Positions 19,812-28,277 of a DNA stretch of 64,000 nucleotides are shown here, piece after piece. Numbering within the stretch: the first letter of the stretch is position 1; every line of letters begins with the position of its first letter. The notes below the pieces were generated by a model that was given only the letters and a program-made list of their open reading frames with translations, searched no databases and had not been told where the DNA came from. Location of the stretch: contig JADKJP010000006.1 of the NCBI GenBank assembly GCA_016720935.1, positions 620,001 through 684,000 on the forward strand. The letters run 5' to 3'. The stretch comes from Bacteroidota bacterium. GTDB lineage: Bacteria; Bacteroidota; Bacteroidia; AKYH767-A; 2013-40CM-41-45. Made by a program: the position numbers and the translations under genes.

Positions 19812-21203
19812 ATGAAAGCCAATATTATCAGGAATCTGCGACAATTTCTGGTTTGTCTTGTTGCAACATTATTTTTCGGACTTAATTCTTCTTCATTAAA
19901 ATCGCAAAGCTGGTCGGATGTCGGTGGCGGTGTTGGTGATTTTGTGAACGCGATGACGGTTTACAATGGAGAGCTCATTGTAGGCGGGCGATTTACAAAC
20001 GCCGGTGGAGTTCCCGCGAATTATATCGCGGCATGGAACGGGACGAGTTGGCATGCTTTGGGTTCCGGTACCGACGGATGGGTGAATGCGCTTGCGGTTT
20101 ATAATGGTGAACTCATTGCAGGAGGCGGTTTTTCAACAGCAGGAGGAGTGTCTGCCAGCAATATCGCGAGATGGGATGGAAGTTCATGGCAGGATGTTTC
20201 CGGCGGCACAAACGCGCAGGTTGCCGCTCTTACTGTTTATAACAACCAACTCATCGCAGGAGGATATTTTACAGACGCGGAAGGTATAGCAGTGAATTAC
20301 ATCGGTGCCTGGGACAACAACGGCTGGTATCCTTTGGGAAGCGGTATGGGTGGTTCGCAGGGACAAGTGATGACTTTGGATGTTTATGCCGGTGAATTGA
20401 TTGCCGCGGGATTTTTTACAAGCGCGGGCGGAAATCCGGCCAGCCACATCGCGAAATGGAATGGCACTTCGTGGTCTACATTGGGAACAGGAATTACCTG
20501 GATCGTATACTCTCTATGCAATTATAATAATACGCTGATTGCCGGAGGATATTACACCAATGCCGGAGGAATCAATGCGAATAGTATCGCGGCCTGGGAT
20601 GGGGCTTCATGGTCGACATTAGGAAGCGGAATGGGAGCAACCGGTGTTGGTTACGATTATGTATTTGGACTTGCAACGTACAATGGAAGTTTGTTTGCCG
20701 GTGGCATGTATCTCACTGCCGGAGGTGTAACCGCGAATGGCATCGCGAAGTGGGATGGAAATCAATGGTACGATTTGAATGGAGGCGTGTGGTTTGGAGG
20801 AAGCAATGCCTATGGCGTGAACGCTCTTGCGGTGTATGGAAATGAACTCTATGCCGGAGGACTTTTTACTTCGGCCGGAACAGTTGGCGCATCACATATT
20901 GCGAGGTGGTCAGAACCGCTTGTCGGTACCAGCGAATCGAGCAGTGGAAGCAAAGAACCTGAACTCTCGATGAATCCGGTCTATCATCTTTTGCAGATAA
21001 AATTTAGTAGTAGTATTCAAAAACCTGTCGGCCTGACTTTGTACAATCTTGACGGAAAAGTTTTAAGGTCCGAAACTTTTCAATCAACAGGCAAAGATGG
21101 AAGTTTATACATTGACATTCGGAATTTAGCTCCGGCAATTTATTTGCTCAGGAGTGAAACAGGTAAAGATCAATTTGTGCAAAAGGTTTTTATTCGGAAT
21201 TAA
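19812..21203 (+). CDS. Repeat-rich secreted T9SS protein (propeller-like repeats)
   Basis: Exported protein of 463 residues. A signal peptide (ending near SSSLKSQS) is followed by about seven repeats of 45-50 residues. Each has the form LxVYNGELIAGGxFTxAGG, then IAxWNGxSW and a Gly-rich turn, suggesting a beta-propeller or similar all-beta repeat. The last 80 residues are a T9SS type A sorting domain (LTLYNLDGKVLRSETF ... FVQKVFIRN). No enzyme motif is visible; adhesion or binding is a guess. I use ATG 19812 rather than the TTG two codons upstream. The protein at 35416-36789 has the same architecture. Confidence 0.85.
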   Translation: MKANIIRNLRQFLVCLVATLFFGLNSSSLKSQSWSDVGGGVGDFVNAMTVYNGELIVGGRFTNAGGVPANYIAAWNGTSWHALGSGTDGWVNALAVYNGELIAGGGFSTAGGVSASNIARWDGSSWQDVSGGTNAQVAALTVYNNQLIAGGYFTDAEGIAVNYIGAWDNNGWYPLGSGMGGSQGQVMTLDVYAGELIAAGFFTSAGGNPASHIAKWNGTSWSTLGTGITWIVYSLCNYNNTLIAGGYYTNAGGINANSIAAWDGASWSTLGSGMGATGVGYDYVFGLATYNGSLFAGGMYLTAGGVTANGIAKWDGNQWYDLNGGVWFGGSNAYGVNALAVYGNELYAGGLFTSAGTVGASHIARWSEPLVGTSESSSGSKEPELSMNPVYHLLQIKFSSSIQKPVGLTLYNLDGKVLRSETFQSTGKDGSLYIDIRNLAPAIYLLRSETGKDQFVQKVFIRN

Positions 21204-21250
21204 AATTGCAAGGTTATCATTGAGAGTTTTGATTTAAACACATCTTATAA

Positions 21251-21286
21251 TTTCTTTGCGTAGTTAGCGACTTGGCGAGAAATAAT
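21251..21286. repeat. CTTTGCG-family dispersed repeat after the 19812 gene
   Basis: Contains CTTTGCGTAGTTAGCG and TTGGCGAGAAATAAT, the core of the element also seen near 22918 and 43827. It lies 48 bases after the stop codon at 21203. Confidence 0.4.
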
Positions 21287-21384
21287 CTTATTGAGTTGAA
21301 AATCAACAGAAAACAAGCCTATTTGTTCGCCCTTCAATTGTGAATATCTGTGCTTTTCAGCGGGGAATGCGAGAGACAAATGGT

Positions 21385-21392
21385 TATTTTTG
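21385..21392 (+). promoter_or_regulatory. Candidate -7 box (TATTTTTG) for hisS
   Basis: TATTTTTG matches TAnnTTTG and lies 61 bases before hisS. The leader that would follow contains AAACCGG and CCGGTTT about 25 bases apart, a possible small stem. No good -33 TTTG was seen at the right distance. Confidence 0.4.
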
Positions 21393-21452
21393 TACTCTGA
21401 AACCGGAATTCAGCTTTTTGCCTGGTGCCGGTTTTGATGTTGTAAAATCCTT

Positions 21453-22805
21453 ATGAAACCTTCTATTCCCAAAGGGACCCGTGACTTTTCTCCTTCAGAA
21501 ATGCTGAAACGGAATTTTATTTTTGATACGATTCGTTCCGTGTATCAGCGTTATGGTTACGAGCAGATTGAAACTCCTTCGATGGAGAACCTGAATACTC
21601 TGGAAGGAAAATACGGGGAAGAAGGAGACAAATTATTATTTCGGATTCTCAATAGCGGTGACCCCTTTGAGAAATATCGTTTGGCTCATCTTGAAATTAA
21701 AAATTCTGATGTCGCTGAAAAAGGTTTGCGTTATGATCTTACCGTTCCTTTCGCGCGTTATGTGGTGATGCATCAGAATGAAATTGTGTTCCCGTTCAAA
21801 CGCTACCAGATTCAGCCGGTGTGGAGAGCTGATCGTCCGCAGAAAGGACGCTACCGCGAATTTTATCAATGTGACGCGGATGTGATCGGCAGCACTTCTC
21901 TCCTCAATGAAGTAGAATTACTGCGCATCATCACCGATGTTTTTGACGCGCTGAAAATTGATGTCCTGATAAAACTGAACAATCGGAAAATTCTTTCCGG
22001 TATCGCCGAAGTGATTGGCGAAGCGGATAAAATCATTGATATCACTGTCGCGATTGATAAGCTGGATAAAATTGGACTCGAAAAAGTTAACGAAGAACTA
22101 AAAGCAAAAGGATTGTCGGAAAGCGCCGTGCAGAAATTGCAGCCGATCATTCTGCTGAAAGGATCCAACGAGAACAAACTTGAATCACTCAAGTCGGTGC
22201 TGAAGGATTCCGCGATTGGAAAAAAAGGCATCGAAGAAATCGAAACGATTTTCAATCTGCTTCAGTCGGCAAATCGTAATTCTTCGAATGTCGAACTGGA
22301 CATTACCCTGGCACGCGGACTGAATTACTACACCGGCGCCATCATTGAAGTGAAAGCAAACGATCAACGCAGTTCCTTCACCAGCAGCATCTGCGGCGGC
22401 GGACGCTACGATGACCTCACCGGAATTTTCGGATTGCCCAATGTTAGCGGAGTCGGAATTTCTTTCGGAGCGGATCGCATTTACGATGTGCTCGAAGAAG
22501 TAAAAGGCTTCCCGGATTTCTCGGGAATCTCTACGAAAATACTCTTTGTGAATTTCGGTGAAGAAGAAGCGAAATATTGTCTGCACCTTGTCGATCGCAT
22601 TCGCCAGGACGGCATCAACGCCGAATTGTTCCCCGATTCAGCCAAGATGAAAAAACAAATGAGTTATGCTGACGCCAAAAAGATTCCTTACGTCGCGCTC
22701 ATTGGCACTGAAGAAATGAAGAATGGAATCATTACAGTCAAAAATATGAGCTCAGGTGAACAAAGCAAGGTGACGATGGATGAGCTTTTGCATTTGCTGA
22801 AGTGA
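21453..22805 (+). CDS. hisS: Histidyl-tRNA synthetase
   Basis: Class II aminoacyl-tRNA synthetase of 450 residues charging tRNA-His. Motif 1 lies near the N-terminus (MKPSIPKGTRDFSPSEM). The motif 2 region is PFKRYQIQPVWRADRPQKGR with the histidine-specific loop after it, the histidine-binding motif is ARGLNYYTG near residue 290 and motif 3 is GGGRYDDLTG. The C-terminal anticodon domain begins near residue 365. It is slightly longer than the E. coli enzyme (424). A 7-bp tandem repeat array begins 14 bases after the stop. Confidence 0.96.
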   Translation: MKPSIPKGTRDFSPSEMLKRNFIFDTIRSVYQRYGYEQIETPSMENLNTLEGKYGEEGDKLLFRILNSGDPFEKYRLAHLEIKNSDVAEKGLRYDLTVPFARYVVMHQNEIVFPFKRYQIQPVWRADRPQKGRYREFYQCDADVIGSTSLLNEVELLRIITDVFDALKIDVLIKLNNRKILSGIAEVIGEADKIIDITVAIDKLDKIGLEKVNEELKAKGLSESAVQKLQPIILLKGSNENKLESLKSVLKDSAIGKKGIEEIETIFNLLQSANRNSSNVELDITLARGLNYYTGAIIEVKANDQRSSFTSSICGGGRYDDLTGIFGLPNVSGVGISFGADRIYDVLEEVKGFPDFSGISTKILFVNFGEEEAKYCLHLVDRIRQDGINAELFPDSAKMKKQMSYADAKKIPYVALIGTEEMKNGIITVKNMSSGEQSKVTMDELLHLLK

Positions 22806-22818
22806 GTTGGTTTTTAGT

Positions 22819-22895
22819 GCTTGGTGCTTGGTGCTTAGTGGTTAGTTGTTAGTTGTTAGATGTTAGTTGTTAGTTGTTAGTTGTTAGTTGTTAGT
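22819..22895 (+). repeat. Heptanucleotide tandem repeat array after hisS (11 units)
   Basis: Eleven consecutive 7-base units drift from GCTTGGT (two) through GCTTAGT and GGTTAGT to TGTTAGT (six exact, one TGTTAGA). Read on the hisS coding strand, nine units contain TAG across the unit pattern NNTTAGN. No protein is encoded. The rest of the 163-base gap holds a CTTTGCG repeat. Confidence 0.95.
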
Positions 22896-22917
22896 ACTGT
22901 TTACTTATAAATAATCC

Positions 22918-22960
22918 TCGCGCTCTTTGCGTCCTCTGCTTTTTTGCGCGAAATAATACG
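22918..22960. repeat. CTTTGCG-family dispersed repeat between hisS and hutH
   Basis: Contains CTCTTTGCGTCCTCTGC and TTTTTTGCGCGAAATAAT, closely matching the element after ettA. It lies just upstream of the hutH start, so it may form part of the hutH leader. Confidence 0.5.
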
Positions 22961-22968
22961 AACTTGAT

Positions 22969-24450
22969 ATGACTACCCACAAAATATCTCTTAAAGGTCT
23001 CGATTTCGATACGATTGAAACACTCATTCGTGATGAAGTAAAACTAGCTCTCGGTGAAGACGCGAAGATCGCGATCAACAAAGGCCGGAAATATCTTGAT
23101 CTGAAATTAAAGGAACACAAAGAACCGATTTACGGAATCAATACCGGTTTTGGTGCTTTGTATAATAAATCAATACCCGAGAAGGACCTCGGCAAATTGC
23201 AGACGAACTTGATGATGTCACACGCCTGCGGTGTGGGCGAACCGGTTCCGGCAGAAGTGGTGCGACTCATGCTCATCCTGAAAATTCAGGGACTGGCATT
23301 TGGAAATTCCGGTGTACAGTTGCAGACGGTTGAACGCCTCATCGACTTTTTTAATCACGATATCCTTCCTGTGGTGTATCAGCAGGGTTCACTCGGCGCT
23401 TCCGGTGACCTGGCTCCTTTGGCGCATTTGTGTTTGCCATTGATCGGAGAAGGGGAAGTCATTTTTGAAGGCAAGCAATATGCCGCGAAAGATATCCTGA
23501 AGAAATTCAAATGGAAGCCAATTGAATTGCAAAGCAAGGAAGGTCTCGCGCTGTTGAACGGAACTCAGTTCATGTCAGCCTACGGTGTGTATTGTTTGCT
23601 CAGAAGTTATCAGCTTGCATCGCTTGCAGATTTTATCGGTGTGATTTCGCTCGAGGCTTTCGATGGTCGTCCTGAGCCTTTTGATAAACTCGTTCACAAA
23701 GTTCGCCCTCACCAGGGACAAAGCGATGTCGCTGAAAATATCCGGAACATTCTGAAAGGTAGTCAGCTGATCAAACGCAAAAAAGAACACGTACAGGATC
23801 CTTATTCCTTCCGTTGCATCCCGCAGGTTCACGGTGCTTCCCGCGACGCGATCAATTATGTCGCGAATATTTTGCTGACGGAAGTAAATTCTGTTACAGA
23901 TAATCCGACCATTTTCCCCGATGATGATAAAATTATTTCGGCTGGAAATTTTCACGGGCAACCACTAGCTTTGGGAATGGATTTCCTGGCAATTGCTCTG
24001 GCAGAGTTGGGAAGTATTTCCGAGAGAAGAACCTATTTGCTTATTTCCGGACAAAGAGAATTACCTCCTTTCCTTGTAGCGAATCCCGGGTTAAATTCCG
24101 GGTTTATGATTCCGCAATATACAGCAGCGTCAATTGTTAGTCAGAACAAACAGTTGTGTACACCGGCCTCTATTGATTCTATTGTTTCTTCGAACGGACA
24201 GGAAGATCATGTGAGTATGGGAGCGAATGCTGCGACAAAATTATTCCGTGTTGTGGATAATGTATATTCAATTCTTGCCATCGAATTATTTTCTGCAACA
24301 CAAGCACTGGAATTCCGCAGGCCGGCAAAAAGTTCTGATATGATTGAAGATTTCGTTTCCGGATTCAGGAAGCAGGTGAAGTTTGTGGAAGAGGACAGGG
24401 TGATGTACGAGGATATCCGCGCGGCGAAGGAATTTCTTGAGGCGTTTTAA
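22969..24450 (+). CDS. hutH: Histidine ammonia-lyase
   Basis: Cytoplasmic lyase of 493 residues that deaminates histidine to urocanate, the first step of histidine use. The MIO prosthetic group forms from Ala144-Ser145-Gly146 in GSLGASGDLAPLAHL. Other signatures are YGINTGFGALYNK near residue 50, FHGQPLALGMDFLAIAL and the C-terminal RRPAKSS. Length is typical (about 500). The remaining hut genes (hutU, hutI, hutG) are not in this window, so it may be isolated or serve another aromatic amino acid; the His-type motifs favour HutH. Confidence 0.92.
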   Translation: MTTHKISLKGLDFDTIETLIRDEVKLALGEDAKIAINKGRKYLDLKLKEHKEPIYGINTGFGALYNKSIPEKDLGKLQTNLMMSHACGVGEPVPAEVVRLMLILKIQGLAFGNSGVQLQTVERLIDFFNHDILPVVYQQGSLGASGDLAPLAHLCLPLIGEGEVIFEGKQYAAKDILKKFKWKPIELQSKEGLALLNGTQFMSAYGVYCLLRSYQLASLADFIGVISLEAFDGRPEPFDKLVHKVRPHQGQSDVAENIRNILKGSQLIKRKKEHVQDPYSFRCIPQVHGASRDAINYVANILLTEVNSVTDNPTIFPDDDKIISAGNFHGQPLALGMDFLAIALAELGSISERRTYLLISGQRELPPFLVANPGLNSGFMIPQYTAASIVSQNKQLCTPASIDSIVSSNGQEDHVSMGANAATKLFRVVDNVYSILAIELFSATQALEFRRPAKSSDMIEDFVSGFRKQVKFVEEDRVMYEDIRAAKEFLEAF

Positions 24451-24452
24451 AT

Positions 24453-24514
24453 CTTAGTGTCCTTCGGGTCTTTGCCAGAAAAAATATCTCCCTATCGGGG
24501 CGAAGGACGCAAAG
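24453..24514. repeat. CTTTGCG-family inverted repeat after hutH
   Basis: CTTAGTGTCCTTCG (24453-24466) pairs with CGAAGGACGCAAAG (24501-24514) at 12 of 14 positions. It starts 3 bases after the hutH stop, so it could act as a terminator. Confidence 0.5.
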
Positions 24515-24559
24515 ATGATAGATTAAGTTCGATTTTCATTAGTCCAAATTTGCAAGCAA

Positions 24560-25876
24560 ATGGAAACAGTAAAACTCGGACTAAAAGAAAACTGGAAACA
24601 GTTTACTTTACTGGTTATCATTAACGGATTTGTGGGTGGCATGGTAGGATTGGAACGTTCCATTCTTCCACAGATTGCTAATCAGGAATTCGCCATCGCT
24701 GCGAAAACCGCTATTCTTTCCTTCATCATTGTTTTTGGGATTGTTAAAGCGTTCACAAATTATTTTACCGGCAGGCTTTCAAATAAATTCGGTAGAAAAA
24801 ATTTGCTTGTCGCCGGTTGGTTGATAGGAATTCCCGTTCCATTCATGCTCATGTATGCCAACAGTTGGAACTGGATTATCGCAGCGAATATTTTACTTGG
24901 AATTAACCAGGGATTATGCTGGAGCACAACCGTTGTAATGAAGATTGATCTGGTCGGGGAGAAGCAAAGGGGATTTGCAATGGGTTTAAATGAATTTGCA
25001 GGATACTTTGCTGTTGCGTTTGTAGCCTTTCTTACAGGATGGATTGCCTCTGAATACGGCTTAAGACCTTATCCGTTTTATATTGGAATAGCGCTTGTAT
25101 TTTTAGGTTTTTTCACAAGTTTGTTTTTAGTGAAAGACACGGGAGCACATGTAGCGCATGAGAGAAGGGAAAGCGCTATTACAAGATTAAAAAATCCATT
25201 TCTGGATACTACGTGGAAAAATAAAAATCTTGGTTCTGTAACACAAGCCGGATTGGTTAATAATCTGAATGATGGAATGGCTTGGGGATTGTTTCCGATC
25301 CTGCTCGCCACGAAAGGATTTTCCCTGGCGCACATTGGGATCATCACAGCTATTTATCCGGCAGTGTGGGGGATCGGTCAGTTGTTTACAGGACGTATGG
25401 CAGATTATTTCTGTAAAAAAGACTTATTGTTTCTGGGTATGTTTCTTCAGGGATTAACGTTGATCTCATTTCCTTTTGCAGAATCAATGACTTTTTACAT
25501 TGTTCTTTCTTCCTTGCTTGGATTAGGAACTGCAATGGTTTATCCAACTTTTCTTGCAACAATAGCGGTAAATACCAACCCTGTTGATCGTGCGAACAGT
25601 CTTGGAGTATTTCGGTTGTGGCGGGATATGGGGTATGCTATCGGAGCCATTCTTACCGGACTGATCGCTGATTCATTTGGGATTAATGCTTCTATTGTAT
25701 TTATCGGTTTACTTACGATAGTTTCTTCAGGAATTATATTTTACAGGATGCGATGCACAGAACATGGTTCAGTTAAAATTCTGGCTAGATTTTTTGGGAA
25801 ACACAAGCATTCAGGGCCTGACTGCGGTACTCATTTGCCCTTCAATTCAAAACTTGATTCTTCGGTTGCAGCGTAA
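24560..25876 (+). CDS. Major facilitator superfamily transporter
   Basis: Integral membrane transporter of 438 residues with about 12 hydrophobic segments. Between segments 2 and 3 it has the MFS motif GRLSNKFGRKNLL, and the matching loop in the second half is TGRMADYFCKKDLL. This pseudo-symmetry fits two six-helix bundles. The substrate cannot be inferred. No partner gene is adjacent on the same strand within 500 bases. The last 25 residues are hydrophilic and Cys/His-containing (KHKHSGPDCGTH), somewhat unusual for an MFS tail. Confidence 0.88.
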   Translation: METVKLGLKENWKQFTLLVIINGFVGGMVGLERSILPQIANQEFAIAAKTAILSFIIVFGIVKAFTNYFTGRLSNKFGRKNLLVAGWLIGIPVPFMLMYANSWNWIIAANILLGINQGLCWSTTVVMKIDLVGEKQRGFAMGLNEFAGYFAVAFVAFLTGWIASEYGLRPYPFYIGIALVFLGFFTSLFLVKDTGAHVAHERRESAITRLKNPFLDTTWKNKNLGSVTQAGLVNNLNDGMAWGLFPILLATKGFSLAHIGIITAIYPAVWGIGQLFTGRMADYFCKKDLLFLGMFLQGLTLISFPFAESMTFYIVLSSLLGLGTAMVYPTFLATIAVNTNPVDRANSLGVFRLWRDMGYAIGAILTGLIADSFGINASIVFIGLLTIVSSGIIFYRMRCTEHGSVKILARFFGKHKHSGPDCGTHLPFNSKLDSSVAA

Positions 25877-25915
25877 TAAAATTCTAATCTATTGACATTA
25901 TTTTTCAGCTTGGAA

Positions 25916-26077
25916 TTACACGGGCATTTTCCGGATGACCCGTCCGTCTAATTTACAACCTCCTTTAGCATGCTGAGGATGGTTTTTATCGATGGTTGGA
26001 TCCTCCGGATCAGAATTGAAGGACGGCTTTCCCCATTGCTTAAAAATGAATAAACCATCTGACTCTTCAAGTTGTTT
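25916..26077 (-). pseudogene. C-terminal remnant of a DUF5131 (phage Gp37/Gp68-like) protein
   Basis: An open stretch of 53 codons ending in TAA at 25916-25918. It encodes FIFKQWGKPSFN and, further on, GGCKLDGRVIRKMPV. The FKQWG ... LDGR ... MP pattern is the C-terminal signature of DUF5131 (Gp37/Gp68), a family found in phages and bacteria. There is no start codon and an in-frame stop lies directly upstream, so only the last part of the gene survives. It is probably the scar of an old deletion or lost mobile gene. Confidence 0.6.
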
Positions 26078-26340
26078 TTAATATTCAAACTGCAATCCTT
26101 TTTAAAGGACTTTAGCTCAATTTTAGATTATTTATTCGCGAAGTGTGATTCTGACGTAATTGAACCCTTGGAAGTAAATTGTTTTTTATACAGTACTTAT
26201 TAAAGCTAGAGAAATTGAATATTCTTTAAAATCAACCCTATCTCAGGTTTTCATTCATTTTTCAGGAAACCTGTATTGAGCGAATAAACCTACATTTTAG
26301 ATGATTTCCATCAGTTTCCTGAAATATAGTTCAGAAAGGA
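26078..26340. other. AT-rich intergenic stretch with spaced inverted repeats
   Basis: No gene is seen. Two inverted repeats stand out: CAGGTTT (26244-26250) with AAACCTG (26267-26273), and TTTCAGGAAAC (26260-26270) with GTTTCCTGAAA (26314-26324), a perfect 11-bp pair 43 bases apart. They lie upstream of the TetR cluster promoter and could be extra regulatory sites or chance. Confidence 0.35.
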
Positions 26341-26372
26341 TTGCAATTCCGGTTTGAATATTTGTATCTTTG
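26341..26372 (+). promoter_or_regulatory. Promoter of the TetR / metal-efflux cluster
   Basis: TATCTTTG at 26365-26372 is a perfect TAnnTTTG -7 box. TTGC at 26341-26344, 20 bases upstream, is a fair -33 element. Transcription should start near 26379, inside the palindrome that follows. Confidence 0.6.
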
Positions 26373-26390
26373 TAAGTGAATACTCACTAA
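26373..26390. promoter_or_regulatory. TetR-type operator palindrome over the transcription start
   Basis: AGTGA and TCACT flank ATAC exactly; extended arms TAAGTGA / TCACTAA match at 6 of 7 positions. The site abuts the -7 box and covers the expected start point, the classic position for a repressor. The TetR gene two positions downstream is the obvious candidate to bind it and regulate itself. Confidence 0.6.
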
Positions 26391-26400
26391 CATTGTCAGG

Positions 26401-26820
26401 ATGGAAAAAATATACGGGAAGAACAACATCGCAATCGGTTTTTTGGTGATGGGTTTATTTATGTTCTATGGATTCCTATTGATTTACTTCAGGGACTTTG
26501 CACCGGGAAAAGCGGAGTGGGTGGATTCTTACAGTATTGGGAAGCATTTTGAAAGCAGGCTGGCTCATGTTCACGGGAACTTGTTTGCATTTTTGAATAT
26601 ACTGATAGGATACCTGCTTTTGCATTTCAGGGATAAGCTGAAGCATGTTAAAATAATTTCATGGTTGGCACTTACAGGTTTACTGATGCCGCTGGGCATT
26701 TTGTCAGAAGTATATTTTGGCTTGCCTCCTGTGCTGGTGCTGGTTGGGGCTTTGGCAATGACAGCTTCTGTTATCTGGCTTGGATTTAGTTTTGTAAAAA
26801 TGCAGCAGATTCATTCTTAA
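26401..26820 (+). CDS. Four-helix membrane protein, first gene of the TetR cluster
   Basis: Integral membrane protein of 139 residues with four hydrophobic segments (about 10-30, 58-75, 82-100 and 108-130). Between the first two lies a loop holding FESRLAHVHGNLFAFLN, where two His residues sit at the membrane edge. I do not recognise a named family with certainty; similar small proteins occur next to TetR regulators in Bacteroidota. It directly follows the TetR-type operator and ends 18 bases before the regulator gene, so it should be repressed with it. Confidence 0.75.
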   Translation: MEKIYGKNNIAIGFLVMGLFMFYGFLLIYFRDFAPGKAEWVDSYSIGKHFESRLAHVHGNLFAFLNILIGYLLLHFRDKLKHVKIISWLALTGLLMPLGILSEVYFGLPPVLVLVGALAMTASVIWLGFSFVKMQQIHS

Positions 26821-26838
26821 TTTGACAGATACATAAAG

Positions 26839-27429
26839 ATGGATCTATCAGAAAGACAACTGGAAATAATTGAAGCAGCGGGGAGAATTCTAACTTCTTC
26901 CGGTGTGAGTGGTTTGACAATAAAAAATCTAGCTGCGGAAATGAAATTTTCTGAAGGTGCAATTTACAGACATTTTAAAAGTAAAGAGGATATTATCATT
27001 GCAATGCTGAATTACCTTGCCCAAACAATGGATTCCCGTTTGACAGGAACTCTTGCAACCGAATTGTCGGTGGAAGAAAAGTTCATTGCATTGTTTCGTA
27101 ATCAATTTTCGTTTTTCAAAAAGAACCCTCACTTTGTTGTTGCTGTGTTTTCTGACGGCTTAATGGAAGCAAGCCAATCCATTAATGAAACCATCCTGAA
27201 AATAATGGACGTAAAGCTGAAGCATTTGTATTCTGTGCTAGCAGAAGGGCAGAAAAAAGGAGTCTTTACGAAAAGTATATTGACCGCTGAATTGGTGCAC
27301 ATTGCCATGGGTGCATTCCGATTACATATGTACAAATGGCGGGTTGCCAATTTCAGCTTTGACATTCAGCAAAGCGGGGATACTATGATTCAGTCAGTGC
27401 TTACTTTAATCAGAACCAAATCGAAATGA
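26839..27429 (+). CDS. TetR/AcrR-family transcriptional regulator
   Basis: DNA-binding repressor of 196 residues. The N-terminal helix-turn-helix is plain: RQLEIIEAAGRILTSSGVSG, then LTIKNLAAEMKFSEGAIYRHF and SKEDIIIAML (residues 4-55). The C-terminal part is an all-helical ligand domain without recognisable ligand residues. It probably binds the palindrome at 26373-26390 and responds to an efflux substrate or stress molecule. Its TGA overlaps the next ATG as ATGA, so translation is coupled. Confidence 0.9.
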   Translation: MDLSERQLEIIEAAGRILTSSGVSGLTIKNLAAEMKFSEGAIYRHFKSKEDIIIAMLNYLAQTMDSRLTGTLATELSVEEKFIALFRNQFSFFKKNPHFVVAVFSDGLMEASQSINETILKIMDVKLKHLYSVLAEGQKKGVFTKSILTAELVHIAMGAFRLHMYKWRVANFSFDIQQSGDTMIQSVLTLIRTKSK

Positions 27430-28277
27430 AGAAAATATTTCTCTATTTGTTTGCCGTCATCCTTGCTGCTTTTGGATTGCTTACTTTGTTTCTCAGCAGT
27501 TCAGTGATTTTTGATTTATTCGGTATCAGGGCTAAAGAAGGAAATTATGTACTCTTCATCGTCTGGGCGAATTTTATTGCCAGCTTTATGTATCTTTTTG
27601 CTGCATATGGAATTGTTAAGTCCAAAGCCTGGACGAGTTCAATTTTAAGTATAGCTTCTGTAGTTTTGCTGGTTGCATTTCTTGGATTGATGATTTGGGT
27701 TTACAAAGGTGGAATTCATGAAACAAAAACAATAGCCGCAATGATCTTCAGGATAAGCGTCACGGTGGTTTTTACAGCACTTGCATATTATATCATCAAT
27801 AAAAAAAGCATCCAAATGAAAACAAAAATTCTTCCTCTGATAGCAGGGACATTATTTTTATTTAGTTGTGGTAACGCCACAAACGATAAGACATCGGTAC
27901 CAACAGATTCCACTATCCATGAACAACACCATGAAGCAGCCGTAAGTAGTGCTCTTGAGTTGAACAACGGTGAGAAATGGACCGTGAATCCGGAGATGAT
28001 GGTTCATGTTCGAAACATGGAAAACGAACTGAATTCTTTTGCCGGAACCAGATTAAGCGATTACCAGGGCTTAGCAACAAAATTGCAGCAATACAATGAT
28101 CTGATCATTTCAAGTTGCACCATGAAAGACAAGGCCCACGAGGAATTGCATAAATGGTTGTTGCCCTATATTGATTCAGTAAAGGAATTATCTGAAGCGA
28201 AAGATGAAAGTGTTGCTTCCGCGCAATTTCTGAATGTTAAAAATTCATTCGCACAGTTTAATGAGTATTTCCAATGA
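27426..28277 (+). CDS. Fused membrane protein and lipoprotein-like domain in one frame
   Basis: One open frame of 283 residues that looks like two genes joined. Residues 1-130 form a four-helix membrane protein resembling the 26401 product in style. At residue 131 a typical lipoprotein begins (MKTKILPLIAGTLFLFSC, then a His/Thr-rich linker and a helical domain). No stop codon separates them, and ATG 27816 could start the lipoprotein on its own. Either the stop between two genes was lost or this is a real fusion. The helical part contains HEELHKWLLPYIDSVKEL. The last four bases overlap the next start (ATGA). Confidence 0.75.
   Translation: MKKIFLYLFAVILAAFGLLTLFLSSSVIFDLFGIRAKEGNYVLFIVWANFIASFMYLFAAYGIVKSKAWTSSILSIASVVLLVAFLGLMIWVYKGGIHETKTIAAMIFRISVTVVFTALAYYIINKKSIQMKTKILPLIAGTLFLFSCGNATNDKTSVPTDSTIHEQHHEAAVSSALELNNGEKWTVNPEMMVHVRNMENELNSFAGTRLSDYQGLATKLQQYNDLIISSCTMKDKAHEELHKWLLPYIDSVKELSEAKDESVASAQFLNVKNSFAQFNEYFQ

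Noticed and set aside
21400..21452. Possible T-box or attenuator in the hisS leader
   Set aside because: Only a 7-bp stem (AAACCGG/CCGGTTT) is visible, with no specifier loop, T-box sequence or terminator; T-boxes are not expected in Bacteroidota.
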